A stretch of 64,000 bases of DNA, from the NCBI RefSeq assembly GCF_963931295.1, contig NZ_OZ007001.1:2187001-2251000 (forward strand), written 5' to 3'. Made by a program: the position numbers and the translations under genes. Positions 26,442 through 36,083 of the stretch are shown piece by piece. The first letter of the stretch is position 1. Each line of letters opens with the position of its first letter. The notes under the pieces are model-generated. The model was not told the origin of the DNA, did no database searches, and was given only the letters and a program-made list of their open reading frames with translations. Origin of the DNA: an uncultured Mailhella sp. (GTDB lineage Bacteria > Desulfobacterota > Desulfovibrionia > Desulfovibrionales > Desulfovibrionaceae).

Positions 26442-27557
26442 TTATTCTTCGATTCTGTTCTTGCCGAGCAGGCAGGTCACTTCGTAGGGAATGGTTCCCC
26501 ACCAGTCGGCGAGTTCCTGAGCGCTCACGGCATTGCCCGGTCCGCCGAGAACGTACACGGCGTCGCCGGGCGCGGGCGTTTCGGCAAGGTCTGTGAGATC
26601 CACGCAGGTCATCTGCATGGCGACTCTGCCGATGACGGGCACGCGCACGCCGTTGATGCACATGCAGGTTCCGGGCGCGGGGTTGCGACGGTAGCCGTCG
26701 GCGTAGCCTATGGCCACCCATCCGACAAGACGTTCCGAGTCCGCCGTGAAGGTGCGGCCGTAGCCCACGCTTTCCTCCTTGTGCAGCGGATGCACGCTGA
26801 TGAGCGGCGCAGCAACTTCCATCACGGGCAGGAGCGGCCCGCACGCGCCTTCGTGTGCGGTGCCGAACATGGGATCGTAGCCGTACAGGGCAATGCCGGG
26901 ACGGCAGATGTCGTCCTTGCGGGTGAAGCCTTCCACAAGTCCGGCAGTGTTGCCGAGCGAGCAGCGCATGTCGGGAAACTTCCGATGCATGATGTCGGCC
27001 GCTCGGTAGAACACGTCGCACTGGAGCTTCGTGTATTCCTCTTCCGCGGGATCGTCGGCCACGGCAAAGTGCGAAACCTGCACGATGGGCGAAAGTCTGG
27101 GCTCGGCGGCAATGGCGTCGGCCACGTCCTCCATCTCTTCCAGCCGGAAGCCGAGCCGCCCCATGCCGGTTTCCGCCTTCACGGCGATGCCGAGCGGCGC
27201 GTTGATGTCGCGCACGGCCCGCGCGACGGCTTCAAGTCCTTCCCAGTTGTGAATGAGGGGGGAGAGACGCTTTTCACAGGCAAGACACACGTCCTCCTTT
27301 TCGGGAGCGCGGCTGAGCAGCGCCACGATGTTGCCGGAAAATCCGGCGTTCCTCACTTCCGCGGCTTCCTGAATCGTGCCTGCGGCCGCCCAGCCTATGC
27401 CCATGTCTTCCAGCACGGCCGCCGCCTTCCGAACGCCGTGCCCGTAAGCGTCCGCCTTGATGACGGGCATGAGATCATGCCCTCTTTTCAGCAGTTCTTC
27501 GATGTTGCGGCGGAAATGTTCCCAGTTGATGCGTACATGGCATGAAGGCTCAATCAT
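26442..27557 (-). CDS. alr: Alanine racemase
   Basis: A 371-aa PLP enzyme that makes D-alanine for peptidoglycan. The PLP lysine lies in VIKADAYGHG (near residue 34). GMGRLGFR, CRPGIALYGYDP, the catalytic tyrosine region SVGYGRTF and AIGYADGYRR are all present, as is the C-terminal PVIGRVAMQMTCVDLTD. The ATG at 27557 gives the normal length; AAGGA lies 10 bases upstream. The frame extends about 100 codons upstream but that part has no homology and crosses a hairpin. It is monocistronic, with its own terminator. Confidence 0.93.
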   Translation of the reverse strand: MIEPSCHVRINWEHFRRNIEELLKRGHDLMPVIKADAYGHGVRKAAAVLEDMGIGWAAAGTIQEAAEVRNAGFSGNIVALLSRAPEKEDVCLACEKRLSPLIHNWEGLEAVARAVRDINAPLGIAVKAETGMGRLGFRLEEMEDVADAIAAEPRLSPIVQVSHFAVADDPAEEEYTKLQCDVFYRAADIMHRKFPDMRCSLGNTAGLVEGFTRKDDICRPGIALYGYDPMFGTAHEGACGPLLPVMEVAAPLISVHPLHKEESVGYGRTFTADSERLVGWVAIGYADGYRRNPAPGTCMCINGVRVPVIGRVAMQMTCVDLTDLAETPAPGDAVYVLGGPGNAVSAQELADWWGTIPYEVTCLLGKNRIEE

Positions 27558-27588
27558 GATGGTTCGATCCTTGGAGGCGTTCGGCGTT

Positions 27589-27612
27589 AAGCCCCTGACA
27601 GGGGCTTTTTTT
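27589..27612 (+). terminator. Orphan terminator-like hairpin between alr and lptD
   Basis: AAGCCCCT pairs with AGGGGCTT around GAC and is followed by T to 27612. Reading rightward it is a strong intrinsic terminator, but no + strand gene precedes it within 1.5 kb. On the minus strand it would sit in the alr leader. Confidence 0.65.
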
Positions 27613-27783
27613 CGCTCAAGTTGTATGCTATGGAAAATCAGCTTCCAGCTGAAAAGCCGCCCGGTACGTCCGGCGGTTGTCTTTTCTCCTGTTCCGTTTC
27701 TGCCTCTACCGCCTCTTTCTCTGTCTTGCAACCCGGAATGTGCCGTGTTTTTTCCTTCCGTTTCCTTTTCATCGTTGTGTCGC

Positions 27784-30099
27784 ATGCTTATGACCGTGCT
27801 TACGGCGCTGGCGTGTCTTTCCTCGTCCGCTTTTGCCGCTTCCCCGGGCACAGGTCAGCGTTCGCTGAGCACCCGCGGCGACTCGCCCTGGACGCTTAAT
27901 GCCGACAACCTCGTCAGCCTTGACGACGGCGTGATTGTCGAGGCGTCCGGCAACGTGCTGCTCCAGCGTGGCGAAGACTACATGAAGGCCGATTTCGCCC
28001 GCTACTACACCACGACCAACTGGATCTTCGTCAAGGGAAAGGTGGAAGCCCGCATGGGACGCGACATGCTGAACGCCTCGGAGGCCGAATTCGACCTCAC
28101 CTCGCGTACGGGCTGGCTCAAGGACGGCTCCATCTTCATTGCCGGACCGCACATGTACGTGACCGGCGAAAAGGTGGACAAGCTCTTCGGCGACCGCTAC
28201 AGCTTCAAGAACGCCAAGGTCACGGCCTGTGACGGCGATCGTCCCGCCTGGTCGCTGTCTGCGGATCAGGCCGACGTGGAAATCGACGGCTACGCCAAGC
28301 TCACGCATTCCACGCTGAACATTCTCGATGTGCCCCTTGTCGGTTCGCCCTATCTGGTGCTGCCCGCCAAGACCACCCGGCAGTCCGGTCTGCTCATGCC
28401 TGATTTCGGCTACAGCAGTCTGAACGGAACCTTCTTTTCCCAGCCCTATTTTCAGGTCATCGACGAGAGCCGCGACCTGACCTTCTATGGTTCCTACATG
28501 AGCAAGGCGGGCTTCATGCCCGGCATTGAATACCGCGCCCACACCCGCGATCAGGACAAGACATGGCTGGCCTTTGACGTGCTCTACGACAAGCACACCT
28601 TCCGTTCGGACGCCTCCGACCCCGTCAACGACACCGACAGACTCATCAACACCAACGAGGAACGCTACTGGCTGCGCGGCATGGGCGACGGCTTTCTGGG
28701 CGACTCCGGCTGGCGCTACCGCTACAACCTCGACTATGTTTCCGATCAGAACTTTCTGCGCCAGTTCCGCGACATGCGCACCGGCTTCAACCGTTCCCGC
28801 GACGCCCTCTACGACATGTTCGGCCGCGACCTTCAGGAAGTGGACAAGAACCGCGTGAGCGAAGGCTTCATCTATCGCGACTGGGACCGTTTCATGGTGT
28901 CTGCGGGCTTCCGCTATGAGGAAGATCCTTCCTTCGGACACGGCAACCGCCCCCACAGCGAAGACACTACGGTGCAGCGCATTCCCGTCAACGCCTATCT
29001 CTTCAAAGGCGGTCTCATTCCCGGTCTGCCGTTTGAACTGCAGGGCGAGGTTTCCAGCACTTACGAATATCGCGCCAAGGGCGTGCGCGGTCTGCGCACG
29101 GAAATTCATCCCGAGCTCAGTTTGCCCGTGAATCTGCCCGGCGCGTCCATGATCGTGTCCGGCGGCGTGCGCCAGACCTACTACAACAGCAACCATGTGC
29201 CCTTCGACGATTCCCAGCGCTGGACGCGCGGCGGCGGCACCAAGGACCGCTTCATTCCCGATGTGAGCGCCACAACCTTCACGCAGCTCTCCCGTGTGTG
29301 GGACATGCCGGAAAATCATCTGGAAGCCGTGGCCGAAAACGTGGGCAAGACCAGCTGGACCGGCATCCGGCACAGACTGCAGCCTCGCGTGAGCTATGAA
29401 TGGACGCCTGACAGGGATCAGTCCGACAATCCCATTTTCGAGGATACCGACCGTCTCAAGCCCTCGCAGCGCGTGCGTCTTTCCCTGACCAACATCCTTA
29501 CGGCCAAACGTGAGACCGTTTCTGGAGCCAGGGGGAGCTACAAGACCACGGAAAACTATTTCGATCCCGTGCGCTGGGAAGTCGCCACCGGCTACGACAT
29601 CGACGAAGCCAATCGAAACAACTTCCGCAATCTGTATTCCCGCAAGCCCGTCATGGACACCTATTCCTACCTGGAATTCAGTCCGCTGAACTGGCTGAGC
29701 CTGTGGAACCGGATTTATGTTTCCATGTACGGCGACGGCATCACCCGCAGCGACACCGGCTTTACGCTCTCCAACGCCCGCTGGGGGTCGTGGAGCATGT
29801 CGTACAGCACGCGCAGCGAGTTCTACAACTATCTTGATGAAATGAAGCGCGACAACCTGGCCGACATTCGCTTCACGCCGAGGCAGCGCCTGCTCACCAA
29901 CGCTTTCACGTTCCGGCCCACCAGCAAGATCTCGATGTACTACCTCACGCAGGACAACATCGAAACCGGCAAGAACTATGAGCGCCGCTTCGTGATCGGC
30001 TACTATCATCAGTGCTTCCACATTCTGGGCGCCGTGTACAGCAAGGCGCAGGACAATTCCTACCGGCTCATTCTCGAATTGCCGGGCCTGAGCTTCTGA
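27784..30099 (+). CDS. lptD: LPS-assembly protein LptD
   Basis: An outer-membrane protein of about 771 aa that inserts LPS into the outer leaflet with LptE. An N-terminal signal (VLTALACLSSSAFA) is followed by an OstA/LptA-like beta-jellyroll domain (NLVSLDDGVIVEASGNVLLQ, EAEFDLTSRTGWLKDG) and then a long C-terminal barrel rich in alternating aromatic strands (SYEWTPD, YLEFSPLNWLSLW, WGSWSMSYSTRSE), ending in an aromatic residue (LPGLSF). The start is uncertain: ATG at 27784 (or 27790) gives the shortest signal peptide but has no ribosome binding site, and earlier GTG/TTG codons are possible. It is followed 7 bp later by yifB on the same strand. Confidence 0.88.
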   Translation: MLMTVLTALACLSSSAFAASPGTGQRSLSTRGDSPWTLNADNLVSLDDGVIVEASGNVLLQRGEDYMKADFARYYTTTNWIFVKGKVEARMGRDMLNASEAEFDLTSRTGWLKDGSIFIAGPHMYVTGEKVDKLFGDRYSFKNAKVTACDGDRPAWSLSADQADVEIDGYAKLTHSTLNILDVPLVGSPYLVLPAKTTRQSGLLMPDFGYSSLNGTFFSQPYFQVIDESRDLTFYGSYMSKAGFMPGIEYRAHTRDQDKTWLAFDVLYDKHTFRSDASDPVNDTDRLINTNEERYWLRGMGDGFLGDSGWRYRYNLDYVSDQNFLRQFRDMRTGFNRSRDALYDMFGRDLQEVDKNRVSEGFIYRDWDRFMVSAGFRYEEDPSFGHGNRPHSEDTTVQRIPVNAYLFKGGLIPGLPFELQGEVSSTYEYRAKGVRGLRTEIHPELSLPVNLPGASMIVSGGVRQTYYNSNHVPFDDSQRWTRGGGTKDRFIPDVSATTFTQLSRVWDMPENHLEAVAENVGKTSWTGIRHRLQPRVSYEWTPDRDQSDNPIFEDTDRLKPSQRVRLSLTNILTAKRETVSGARGSYKTTENYFDPVRWEVATGYDIDEANRNNFRNLYSRKPVMDTYSYLEFSPLNWLSLWNRIYVSMYGDGITRSDTGFTLSNARWGSWSMSYSTRSEFYNYLDEMKRDNLADIRFTPRQRLLTNAFTFRPTSKISMYYLTQDNIETGKNYERRFVIGYYHQCFHILGAVYSKAQDNSYRLILELPGLSF

Positions 30100-30106
30100 G
30101 GTCTTC

Positions 30107-31627
30107 ATGGTAGTGCAGCTGTCCTGCGGGGCGATTCTGGGGGTGGACGCCTTCCGGGTCGATCTTGAGGTGGACTACGGCAGGCAGGGCATGCCCTCGT
30201 TCGTCATGGTGGGACTGGCCGAGGGCGCGGTGCGTGAATCGCGCGAGCGCGTGCTCAAGGCGCTTCAGAATTCCTCGTTCCGCATTCCGCCGGGGCGTAT
30301 CACCGTGAATCTGGCCCCGGCCGACCGGCGCAAGGAAGGCTCGGCCTACGATCTGCCTCTGGCGCTCGGACTTCTGGCGGCTGCGGGCATACTTCCCGCC
30401 GAATGTCTGCGGGGCTGGTTCTTTGCGGCCGAGCTTTCGCTGGACGGCAGGCTCAAGCCCGTGCCCGGCGTGCTTGCGCTGGCCATGCTGGCCCGTTCGG
30501 AAGGAGCCAAGGGCTTCATGGTGGCGCCGGACAACGCACAGGAAGCCGCCATGGCCGAGGGGCTCGACGTGTTTGCGCCGAGAACGCTGGCGGAGGCGGC
30601 GGCCTTTCTGGCGGGCAGGGCGGAACTCTCTCCCGTGGAGCCCGCGCCGTCCGGCGACGAGGATGACGATTTCTTCGATCTGGCCGACGTGAAGGGGCAG
30701 GAAAAGGCCAAGCGGGCCATGGAAGTGGCGGCGGCCGGCGCGCACAATCTGCTGTTCATCGGGCCTCCGGGCAGCGGCAAGACCATGCTTGCGCGGCGTA
30801 TGCCGGGCATACTTCCGCCGCTCGATCGGGAAGAGGCTCTGGAAGTGACCAAAATCTACAGTGTGGCCCGCATGCTGGACGGGCGCGGACTGGTGACGAA
30901 GCGTCCTTTCCGCACGCCGCATCACAGCGACTCCAGCGTGTCCATCATCGGCGGCGGCGTGCCGCCGCATCCCGGCGAAGTGAGCCTTGCCCACAGGGGC
31001 GTGCTTTTTCTGGACGAACTGCCCGAGTTTCAGCGTCAGGCGCTGGAGGTGCTGCGCCAGCCGCTGGAGCAGGGGAGAGTGTTCATTTCCCGCGCCACCT
31101 ACGCGGTCTCCTATCCTGCCGACTTCATGCTGCTTGCGGCCATGAATCCCTGTCCGTGCGGCTACAGTACCGATCCGCGTCATGAATGCACCTGTTCCGC
31201 GCAGGCCGTGGCCCGCTATCGCGCCAGGCTTTCCGGCCCGCTTCTGGATCGCATCGATCTGCACGTGGAGGTGCCCGCCGTGTCCTATGAGGACATTCGT
31301 TCGACGCACTCCGGGCCGTCGTCGGCCGAGGTGCGCGAGAGAGTCGTGCGCGCAAGGGAGATTCAGCGCGAACGCTACCGGGGCACGAACTGCCGCACCA
31401 ACGCCGATCTTTCCGGCCGCATGCTCGACGAGTACTGCCGTCTCGGCCGGGAGGAACATGAGTTTCTGGGCAATGCCGTGAACGCGCTGGCGCTCTCGGC
31501 CCGGGCGTACACCCGCATTCTTCGCGTGGCGAGAACCATCGCCGATCTTGAAGGCGCGGCGGAACTTTCGCTCACGCACATCGCGGAAGCCATCAGCTGC
31601 CGCGTGCTTGACAGGGGACAGCCATGA
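30107..31627 (+). CDS. YifB/ComM-family Mg chelatase-like AAA+ ATPase
   Basis: A 506-aa protein with an N-terminal Lon-protease-like domain (GVDAFRVDLEVD, GLAEGAVRESRERV, NLAPADRRKEGSAYDLPLAL), a AAA+ core with Walker A (IGPPGSGKTMLA, near residue 222) and Walker B (GVLFLDELPEF), a Cys-containing insert (MNPCPCGY, CTC) and a C-terminal helical domain. ComM-type members are helicases that promote branch migration during natural transformation; a role in recombination is plausible, and comEC lies 6 kb downstream. GAGG lies 5 bases upstream of the ATG. Its last bases overlap the start of lnt (ATGA). Confidence 0.88.
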   Translation: MVVQLSCGAILGVDAFRVDLEVDYGRQGMPSFVMVGLAEGAVRESRERVLKALQNSSFRIPPGRITVNLAPADRRKEGSAYDLPLALGLLAAAGILPAECLRGWFFAAELSLDGRLKPVPGVLALAMLARSEGAKGFMVAPDNAQEAAMAEGLDVFAPRTLAEAAAFLAGRAELSPVEPAPSGDEDDDFFDLADVKGQEKAKRAMEVAAAGAHNLLFIGPPGSGKTMLARRMPGILPPLDREEALEVTKIYSVARMLDGRGLVTKRPFRTPHHSDSSVSIIGGGVPPHPGEVSLAHRGVLFLDELPEFQRQALEVLRQPLEQGRVFISRATYAVSYPADFMLLAAMNPCPCGYSTDPRHECTCSAQAVARYRARLSGPLLDRIDLHVEVPAVSYEDIRSTHSGPSSAEVRERVVRAREIQRERYRGTNCRTNADLSGRMLDEYCRLGREEHEFLGNAVNALALSARAYTRILRVARTIADLEGAAELSLTHIAEAISCRVLDRGQP

Positions 31628-33312
31628 GCATTTCTCTGCGGCGCTGCGCCGCGCTTGCGGCGGCGGGATCGCTGGCCGTATTTCTGGGCACTCCCAATCC
31701 GGCGGTGCATCTGCCGTTTGTCATGCTGGCGTATCCGGCGGCGCTGCTTCTGGCATCCCGCACGGAAGCGCCGTTCCGCACGGGCTGGGCGGCGGGCATT
31801 CCCGGCGCGGCGGCGGCCCTCTACTGGATTGCCGTGGCCGCGCACAAGTACGGATATTTTCCCTGGCTTCTGGCCGCGCCCTGTTCCATCCTGCTCGGCA
31901 TGTACGTGGCGCTCTGGGGCGGCGTGTTTTCGTGGATCATGGCCAGAGTGCGCAATGTTTCTCCGTGGCGGCGCGCCGCGATTGCGGGATGCGTGTGGTA
32001 TCTTCTGGAGTGGACGCGGGGCTGGTTCGGCACCGGGTTTTCCTGGCTCACGCTCTCTTCGGGACTGGCCGCCTGGCCTGAGCTCGTGCAGCCTTTGAGC
32101 GTGCTCGGCGAGTACGGCTATTCCGGATTTCTGGCCGCAGCGGCCTGCCTGGCCTGCGAGGGGCTGACAAGACTTTTCGGCGGAGCCGCGTCCCGCAAGG
32201 CGGGGCTCGTTCTTGCGGGCAGCGCCGCGCTCATGCTGACGGCGGCGGCCTCCTTCGGCTCGTGGCGTCTTGCCGTCATGCCCGGGCGTCTTGCCGCCGA
32301 GGGCGTGCCCGTGTCGTTTACGCTGGTGCAGGGCAGCGTGCGGCAGGACGTCAAATGGTCGCCCGAGTATCAGAGGCAGACCCTGGAACATTACATGCGC
32401 CTCACGCTGGACGGCGTCAGGGCGAACGTCGGCGCGCTCTCCGGCGCGAAAGAGGCCAGGCCGCAGGCCGCGGAACTTGCGCCGTTCATGGGGCGCTTTG
32501 CGCCTGAAGGCGACGCCACGCTGGCTCCAGCACTGCCCGACGTGCTGCTCTGGCCGGAAACGGCCATGCCCTTCGCCTATCCTTCCGGGCCTCTTTCGGG
32601 CGAGCTGCGCGGCTTTGTGCGGGAAATGGGCCTTCCGCTGCTCTTCGGCGCGCCCGGCGTGGAGCGCTCGCCGGAAGGAAAGACGCTGCTCTACAACCGG
32701 GCCTATCTGCTGACTCCGGCAGGCGACGGCGGCCACTACGACAAGGAGCATCTGGTTCCCTTCGGCGAATATCTGCCGCCCGTGCTCGACTGGAAGATTT
32801 TCGAAAGCCTGCTGCAGGGGCTCGGCGGCTTCGAGCCCGGCACGCAGGAGCCGCTCTTTGCCGTGCCCCTTTCGAACAGGAAGACCGTGAACATGGGCAT
32901 GCTCATTTGTTACGAGGCCATTTTCCCGGAACTGGCCCGCGAACGCGCGGCCGAGGGCGCGGAACTGCTTCTCAACATCAGCAACGACGCTTGGTACGAC
33001 TACACCTCTGCGCCCATGCAGCATCTTCAGCTTTCGCTCATGCGCGCCGTGGAGCAGGGGCGCTATGTGGTGCGCGCCACCAACAGCGGCATCACGGCCG
33101 TGCTCGACCCTCTGGGCGGCATGCACGCCCTGGGCTCGGAAAAGGATCACTACGCCCTGTTCAAGCCCGGCAGCCTTACTGCAACGGCGCTTGCCTTGCA
33201 GGGGCATACGCCTTACTTTTATCTGCATCCGTGGCTGCCCGCCGCGGGCTTCGTCATGCTTGCGCTGCTTTGTCTGCCGCTGGTCAGGCAATGGCGCAGG
33301 CGCTCCGTTTGA
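31624..33312 (+). CDS. lnt: Apolipoprotein N-acyltransferase
   Basis: A 562-aa inner-membrane enzyme that adds the third acyl chain to the N-terminal cysteine of lipoproteins. Several hydrophobic helices occupy the first 200 residues, followed by a periplasmic nitrilase domain. The Glu-Lys-Cys triad is visible: LLWPETAMP (Glu), HYDKEHLVPFGEYLP (Lys) and MLICYEAIFPE (Cys). RYVVRATNSGITAV is also conserved. A 4-base overlap (ATGA) couples it to yifB, and prfB follows 50 bp downstream. lgt, the first enzyme of lipoprotein modification, is at 56.1 kb. Confidence 0.93.
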   Translation: MSISLRRCAALAAAGSLAVFLGTPNPAVHLPFVMLAYPAALLLASRTEAPFRTGWAAGIPGAAAALYWIAVAAHKYGYFPWLLAAPCSILLGMYVALWGGVFSWIMARVRNVSPWRRAAIAGCVWYLLEWTRGWFGTGFSWLTLSSGLAAWPELVQPLSVLGEYGYSGFLAAAACLACEGLTRLFGGAASRKAGLVLAGSAALMLTAAASFGSWRLAVMPGRLAAEGVPVSFTLVQGSVRQDVKWSPEYQRQTLEHYMRLTLDGVRANVGALSGAKEARPQAAELAPFMGRFAPEGDATLAPALPDVLLWPETAMPFAYPSGPLSGELRGFVREMGLPLLFGAPGVERSPEGKTLLYNRAYLLTPAGDGGHYDKEHLVPFGEYLPPVLDWKIFESLLQGLGGFEPGTQEPLFAVPLSNRKTVNMGMLICYEAIFPELARERAAEGAELLLNISNDAWYDYTSAPMQHLQLSLMRAVEQGRYVVRATNSGITAVLDPLGGMHALGSEKDHYALFKPGSLTATALALQGHTPYFYLHPWLPAAGFVMLALLCLPLVRQWRRRSV

Positions 33313-33362
33313 TCTGAGACACTCCGCATCCCTGCGGAAATACCGTAAAAAAGGATATCGTC

Positions 33363-34476
33363 ATGATTCAGTTGGCCGAACTTCGTTCCCGCTGCCATAC
33401 TCTTTCCGAACAGTTCACTTCCCTCTGGGGGCGTCTTTGACCTGCCCACGCGGGAGGCGCGCCTCAAAGAAATAGAGGAAATCATTTCCAGCCCCGACGC
33501 GTGGTCTGATCAGGAAAAGCTCACGCCGGTGCTGCGGGAAAAGAGTCGTCTTGAAGCCGAAGTCGCCCGTTTTCGGGAACTGAAGGCCAGCTACGACGAA
33601 ATGGAAGAATGGCTCGGCTTTGTTTCCGAGGGCGAGGAAGACGCGCTGGAAACGCTGAGCGAACAGGCCGACATTCTGGAAAAGCTGCTGACGGAAACGG
33701 AAATGACCGTGCTGCTCAGCGGCGAATCCGATCACATGGACGCCCTTCTGGACATCCATCCCGGCGCGGGCGGCACCGAGGCCCAGGACTGGGCGGAAAT
33801 GCTGGAACGCATGTATCTGCGCTGGGCCGAATCGCATCACATCAAGGCCGAAATCGTGGACTTTCTGCCCGGCGAAGAAGCGGGCATCAAGGCCGTGACC
33901 ATCCGCCTGCAGGGCGAGAACGCCTACGGACTGCTCAAGGGCGAGAAGGGCATTCACCGGCTCATCCGCATTTCGCCCTTCGACGCCTCCGGCCGTCGGC
34001 ACACGTCGTTCGCCTCGGTGGATCTCATTCCCGACGCGGGCGAGATATCGAACATCGAGATCAAGGAAAGCGATCTGCGCATCGACGTGTATCGGGCGTC
34101 CGGCGCGGGCGGCCAGCACGTCAACAAGACGGAATCGGCCGTGCGCATCACGCACATTCCCACGGGCATCGTGGCGCAGTGCCAGAACGAGCGCTCGCAG
34201 CAGAGCAACCGCGAAAGCGCCATGCGCGTACTCAAGGCGCGTCTGTACGCGCTGGAACAGAGCAAGCGCGACGCCGCCCGTCAGGCCGACTACGCCGGCA
34301 AGGACGCCATTGCCTTCGGCAGTCAGATACGCACCTACACGCTTCAGCCCTACCGGCTGGTCAAGGACCATCGCACCGGTTCGGAATGCGGCGATGTGGA
34401 CGCCGTGCTCAACGGACGCATCGATTCCTTCCTGCGGGACTATCTTCTCTGGCAGCATGAGCACAGTCGGGGATAG
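33363..34476 (+). CDS. prfB: Peptide chain release factor 2 (programmed +1 frameshift)
   Basis: Translates in two frames: 25 codons from ATG 33363 to an in-frame TGA at 33438-33440, then +1 frame from 33439 to 34476, giving about 370 aa. The join CTT TGA C is the classic RF2 autoregulation site: low RF2 leaves TGA unread and the ribosome shifts. The product ends translation at UGA and UAA. Motifs are SPF (RISPFDASGRRHTSF, stop-codon recognition) and GGQ (SGAGGQHVNKTESAVRI, peptidyl-tRNA hydrolysis). AAGGA lies 7 bases upstream of the ATG. It is the last gene of the lptD-yifB-lnt-prfB string. Confidence 0.93.
33426..33441 (+). promoter_or_regulatory. Programmed +1 frameshift site of prfB
   Basis: The TGGGGGCGTCTTTGAC segment holds a G-rich Shine-Dalgarno-like stretch (33427-33431) three bases before the slippery CTT and the TGA stop (33438-33440), followed by C. 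This is the standard RF2 recoding arrangement. Confidence 0.88.
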
Positions 34477-34489
34477 AGGCCGTTTTTCC

Positions 34490-34518
34490 TTGCAAGGCAA
34501 CGGATTTAGGGTTATAGA
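34490..34518 (+). promoter_or_regulatory. Putative promoter of the HU gene
   Basis: TTGCAA at 34490-34495 and TATAGA at 34513-34518, 17-base spacer. The transcript would have a leader of about 100 bases with two hairpins: GGGGG/CCCCC near 34550-34563 and GCCTGC/GCAGGC near 34578-34598. Confidence 0.45.
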
Positions 34519-34623
34519 GGACTTACTTGACACGTTGTGAGCTTTCAGGGGGAATACCCCCGTCGATAATCCTTCTCCCTGCCTGCGAGTCCATGGCAGG
34601 CCATACCGTATGACGGAGATGTC

Positions 34624-34899
34624 ATGAACAAGAGTGAACTGATCAAGAATCTTGCCGAACAGTCCAATGTGTCGCTGGATGAAGCCACCCTTGTGGTCAA
34701 CACTTTTGTCGATTGCATGAAAGAGGCGCTTCTTGCAGGCGATCGCGTGGAAATCCGCGGTTTCGGCAGTTTCAAGGTTAAAGAGTACGGCTCCTATGCC
34801 GGCCGCAATCCCCGCACCGGCGACAGAGTGGAAGTGAGCCCCAAGCGTCTTCCGTTCTTCCGCGCGGGCAAGGAACTCAAGGAATTCCTCAACGACTAG
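34624..34899 (+). CDS. HU family DNA-binding protein
   Basis: A 91-aa nucleoid protein. The two N-terminal helices (KSELIKNLAEQSNVSLDEATLVVN) dimerise and the beta arms bind DNA. VEIRGFGSFKVKEYG and the GRNPRTGD arm with its proline are typical of HU/IHF. GGAG lies 5 bases upstream of the ATG, and a strong terminator follows. The sequence does not say whether the partner is itself (HU) or a second subunit (IHF); HU is more likely given the alternative lysine-rich C-terminus. Confidence 0.93.
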   Translation: MNKSELIKNLAEQSNVSLDEATLVVNTFVDCMKEALLAGDRVEIRGFGSFKVKEYGSYAGRNPRTGDRVEVSPKRLPFFRAGKELKEFLND

Positions 34900-34927
34900 C
34901 GACATCTCCGGCAGGTTTCATGCACGG

Positions 34928-34959
34928 AAAAAGGCAGGTTCAGCGAACCTGCCTTTTTT
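34928..34959 (+). terminator. Intrinsic terminator after the HU gene
   Basis: A 14-bp perfect stem (34928-34941 with 34945-34958) with a 3-base loop and T tail. Confidence 0.92.
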
Positions 34960-35064
34960 ATGCCCGCAGGGGAAGACAGCCCGCCGCTTGCGGCGAATAG
35001 GCTTTTTTTCTTGAGATTGCGGGAGTTGTCGCGTAACTTCTCCCCCGGAAGAAGGACGGAATTT

Positions 35065-35856
35065 ATGTCACTTATGCGTTTTGTATCGTGGAACGTGAAC
35101 GGCTTTCGCGCCGTCAGCAGGAAGGCGGACTGGGAATGGTTTTCCAGAACGCAGGCCGACGTGGTGGGACTTCAGGAGACCAAGGCCTCTCCCGAACAGA
35201 TTCCCGAAGATCAGCGCGAGCCGGAAGGCTGGCATTCCTGGTGGTCGGCGTCCACGGTGAAGAAGGGATATTCCGGCGTGGCGGTGTTCAGCCGCCGGCA
35301 GCCGCTCAACGTGGAGCACGAACTGCCCGATCCTGATTATCACGGGGAGGGGCGGGTGCTGCATCTGGAATTTCCCGAGCTGCATTTCTTCAACATCTAC
35401 TTTCCCAACGGGGGCGAGGAGATATCGAAGGGCGTGTTTCGCCGGGTGCCGTACAAGATGGGATTCTTCAACGCCTTCCTGGACTACGCCGAAGAGCTCA
35501 GGCAGGAAAAGCCCATCGTGGTGTGCGGCGACTTCAACATTTCCCACCGGGAAATAGATCTGGCCCGTCCGAAGGAGAACGTGTGCAACACGGGCTTTCT
35601 TCCGGAAGAGCGCGCCTGGATGGACAATTTCGTGCAGGCCGGATACGTGGACACGTTCCGCCACGTACACGGCGACGAGACGGGAGCCTACAGCTGGTGG
35701 TCCTACAAGACCCGCGCGCGGGAGAGGAACATCGGGTGGCGGCTGGACTATTTCTTCGTGTCGTCCGAGCTTCGGAACAATATCCGCGACGCGTGGATAG
35801 AAAGCGACGTGTACGGTTCCGACCACTGCCCCGTGGGGCTGGCCCTGGAACTGTAG
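35065..35856 (+). CDS. xth: Exodeoxyribonuclease III (AP endonuclease family)
   Basis: A 263-aa enzyme that cleaves DNA at abasic sites and removes 3' blocking groups in base-excision repair. Catalytic segments are FVSWNVNGFRA, GLQETKA (Glu metal ligand), FNIYFPNGG, VCGDFNISHREIDLARP, YSWWSYKTRARERNIGWRLDYFF and GSDHCPVGLAL (catalytic His). The ATG at 35065 is preceded by AAGGACGGA. The frame extends 35 codons upstream, but that part overlaps the HU terminator region. It belongs to the ExoA/xth group by length. Confidence 0.9.
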   Translation: MSLMRFVSWNVNGFRAVSRKADWEWFSRTQADVVGLQETKASPEQIPEDQREPEGWHSWWSASTVKKGYSGVAVFSRRQPLNVEHELPDPDYHGEGRVLHLEFPELHFFNIYFPNGGEEISKGVFRRVPYKMGFFNAFLDYAEELRQEKPIVVCGDFNISHREIDLARPKENVCNTGFLPEERAWMDNFVQAGYVDTFRHVHGDETGAYSWWSYKTRARERNIGWRLDYFFVSSELRNNIRDAWIESDVYGSDHCPVGLALEL

Positions 35857-36050
35857 AAGAAAAGGCCGTCATGCGGCACTGAACGGGCAAGGTGAAAGCG
35901 GAAGGCAGGTAAATTCCGGCTCTTCGCGTGTGAGAAAAATAGGGAACGGGGCGCGGAGGCGTCGGGAAAGGTCCGGCGCGCCGGAGCCCTTTCTTGTGAG
36001 AGCGGCACGGACATGAAGAGAGGCGAAAGCAGAATCGGCACGGTGGCCAC

Positions 36051-36077
36051 AAAAAAAGCCCCGATGAAATCGGGGCT
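36051..36077 (-). terminator. Intrinsic terminator after tRNA-His
   Basis: AGCCCCGAT pairs with ATCGGGGCT around a 3-base loop (36057-36077), then seven T on the minus strand. Confidence 0.9.
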
Positions 36078-36083
36078 GAAATA

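Noticed and set aside
34526..34545. Sigma-54-like sequence (TGACAC...) before the HU gene
   Set aside because: Lacks the GG and GC doublets at -24 and -12.
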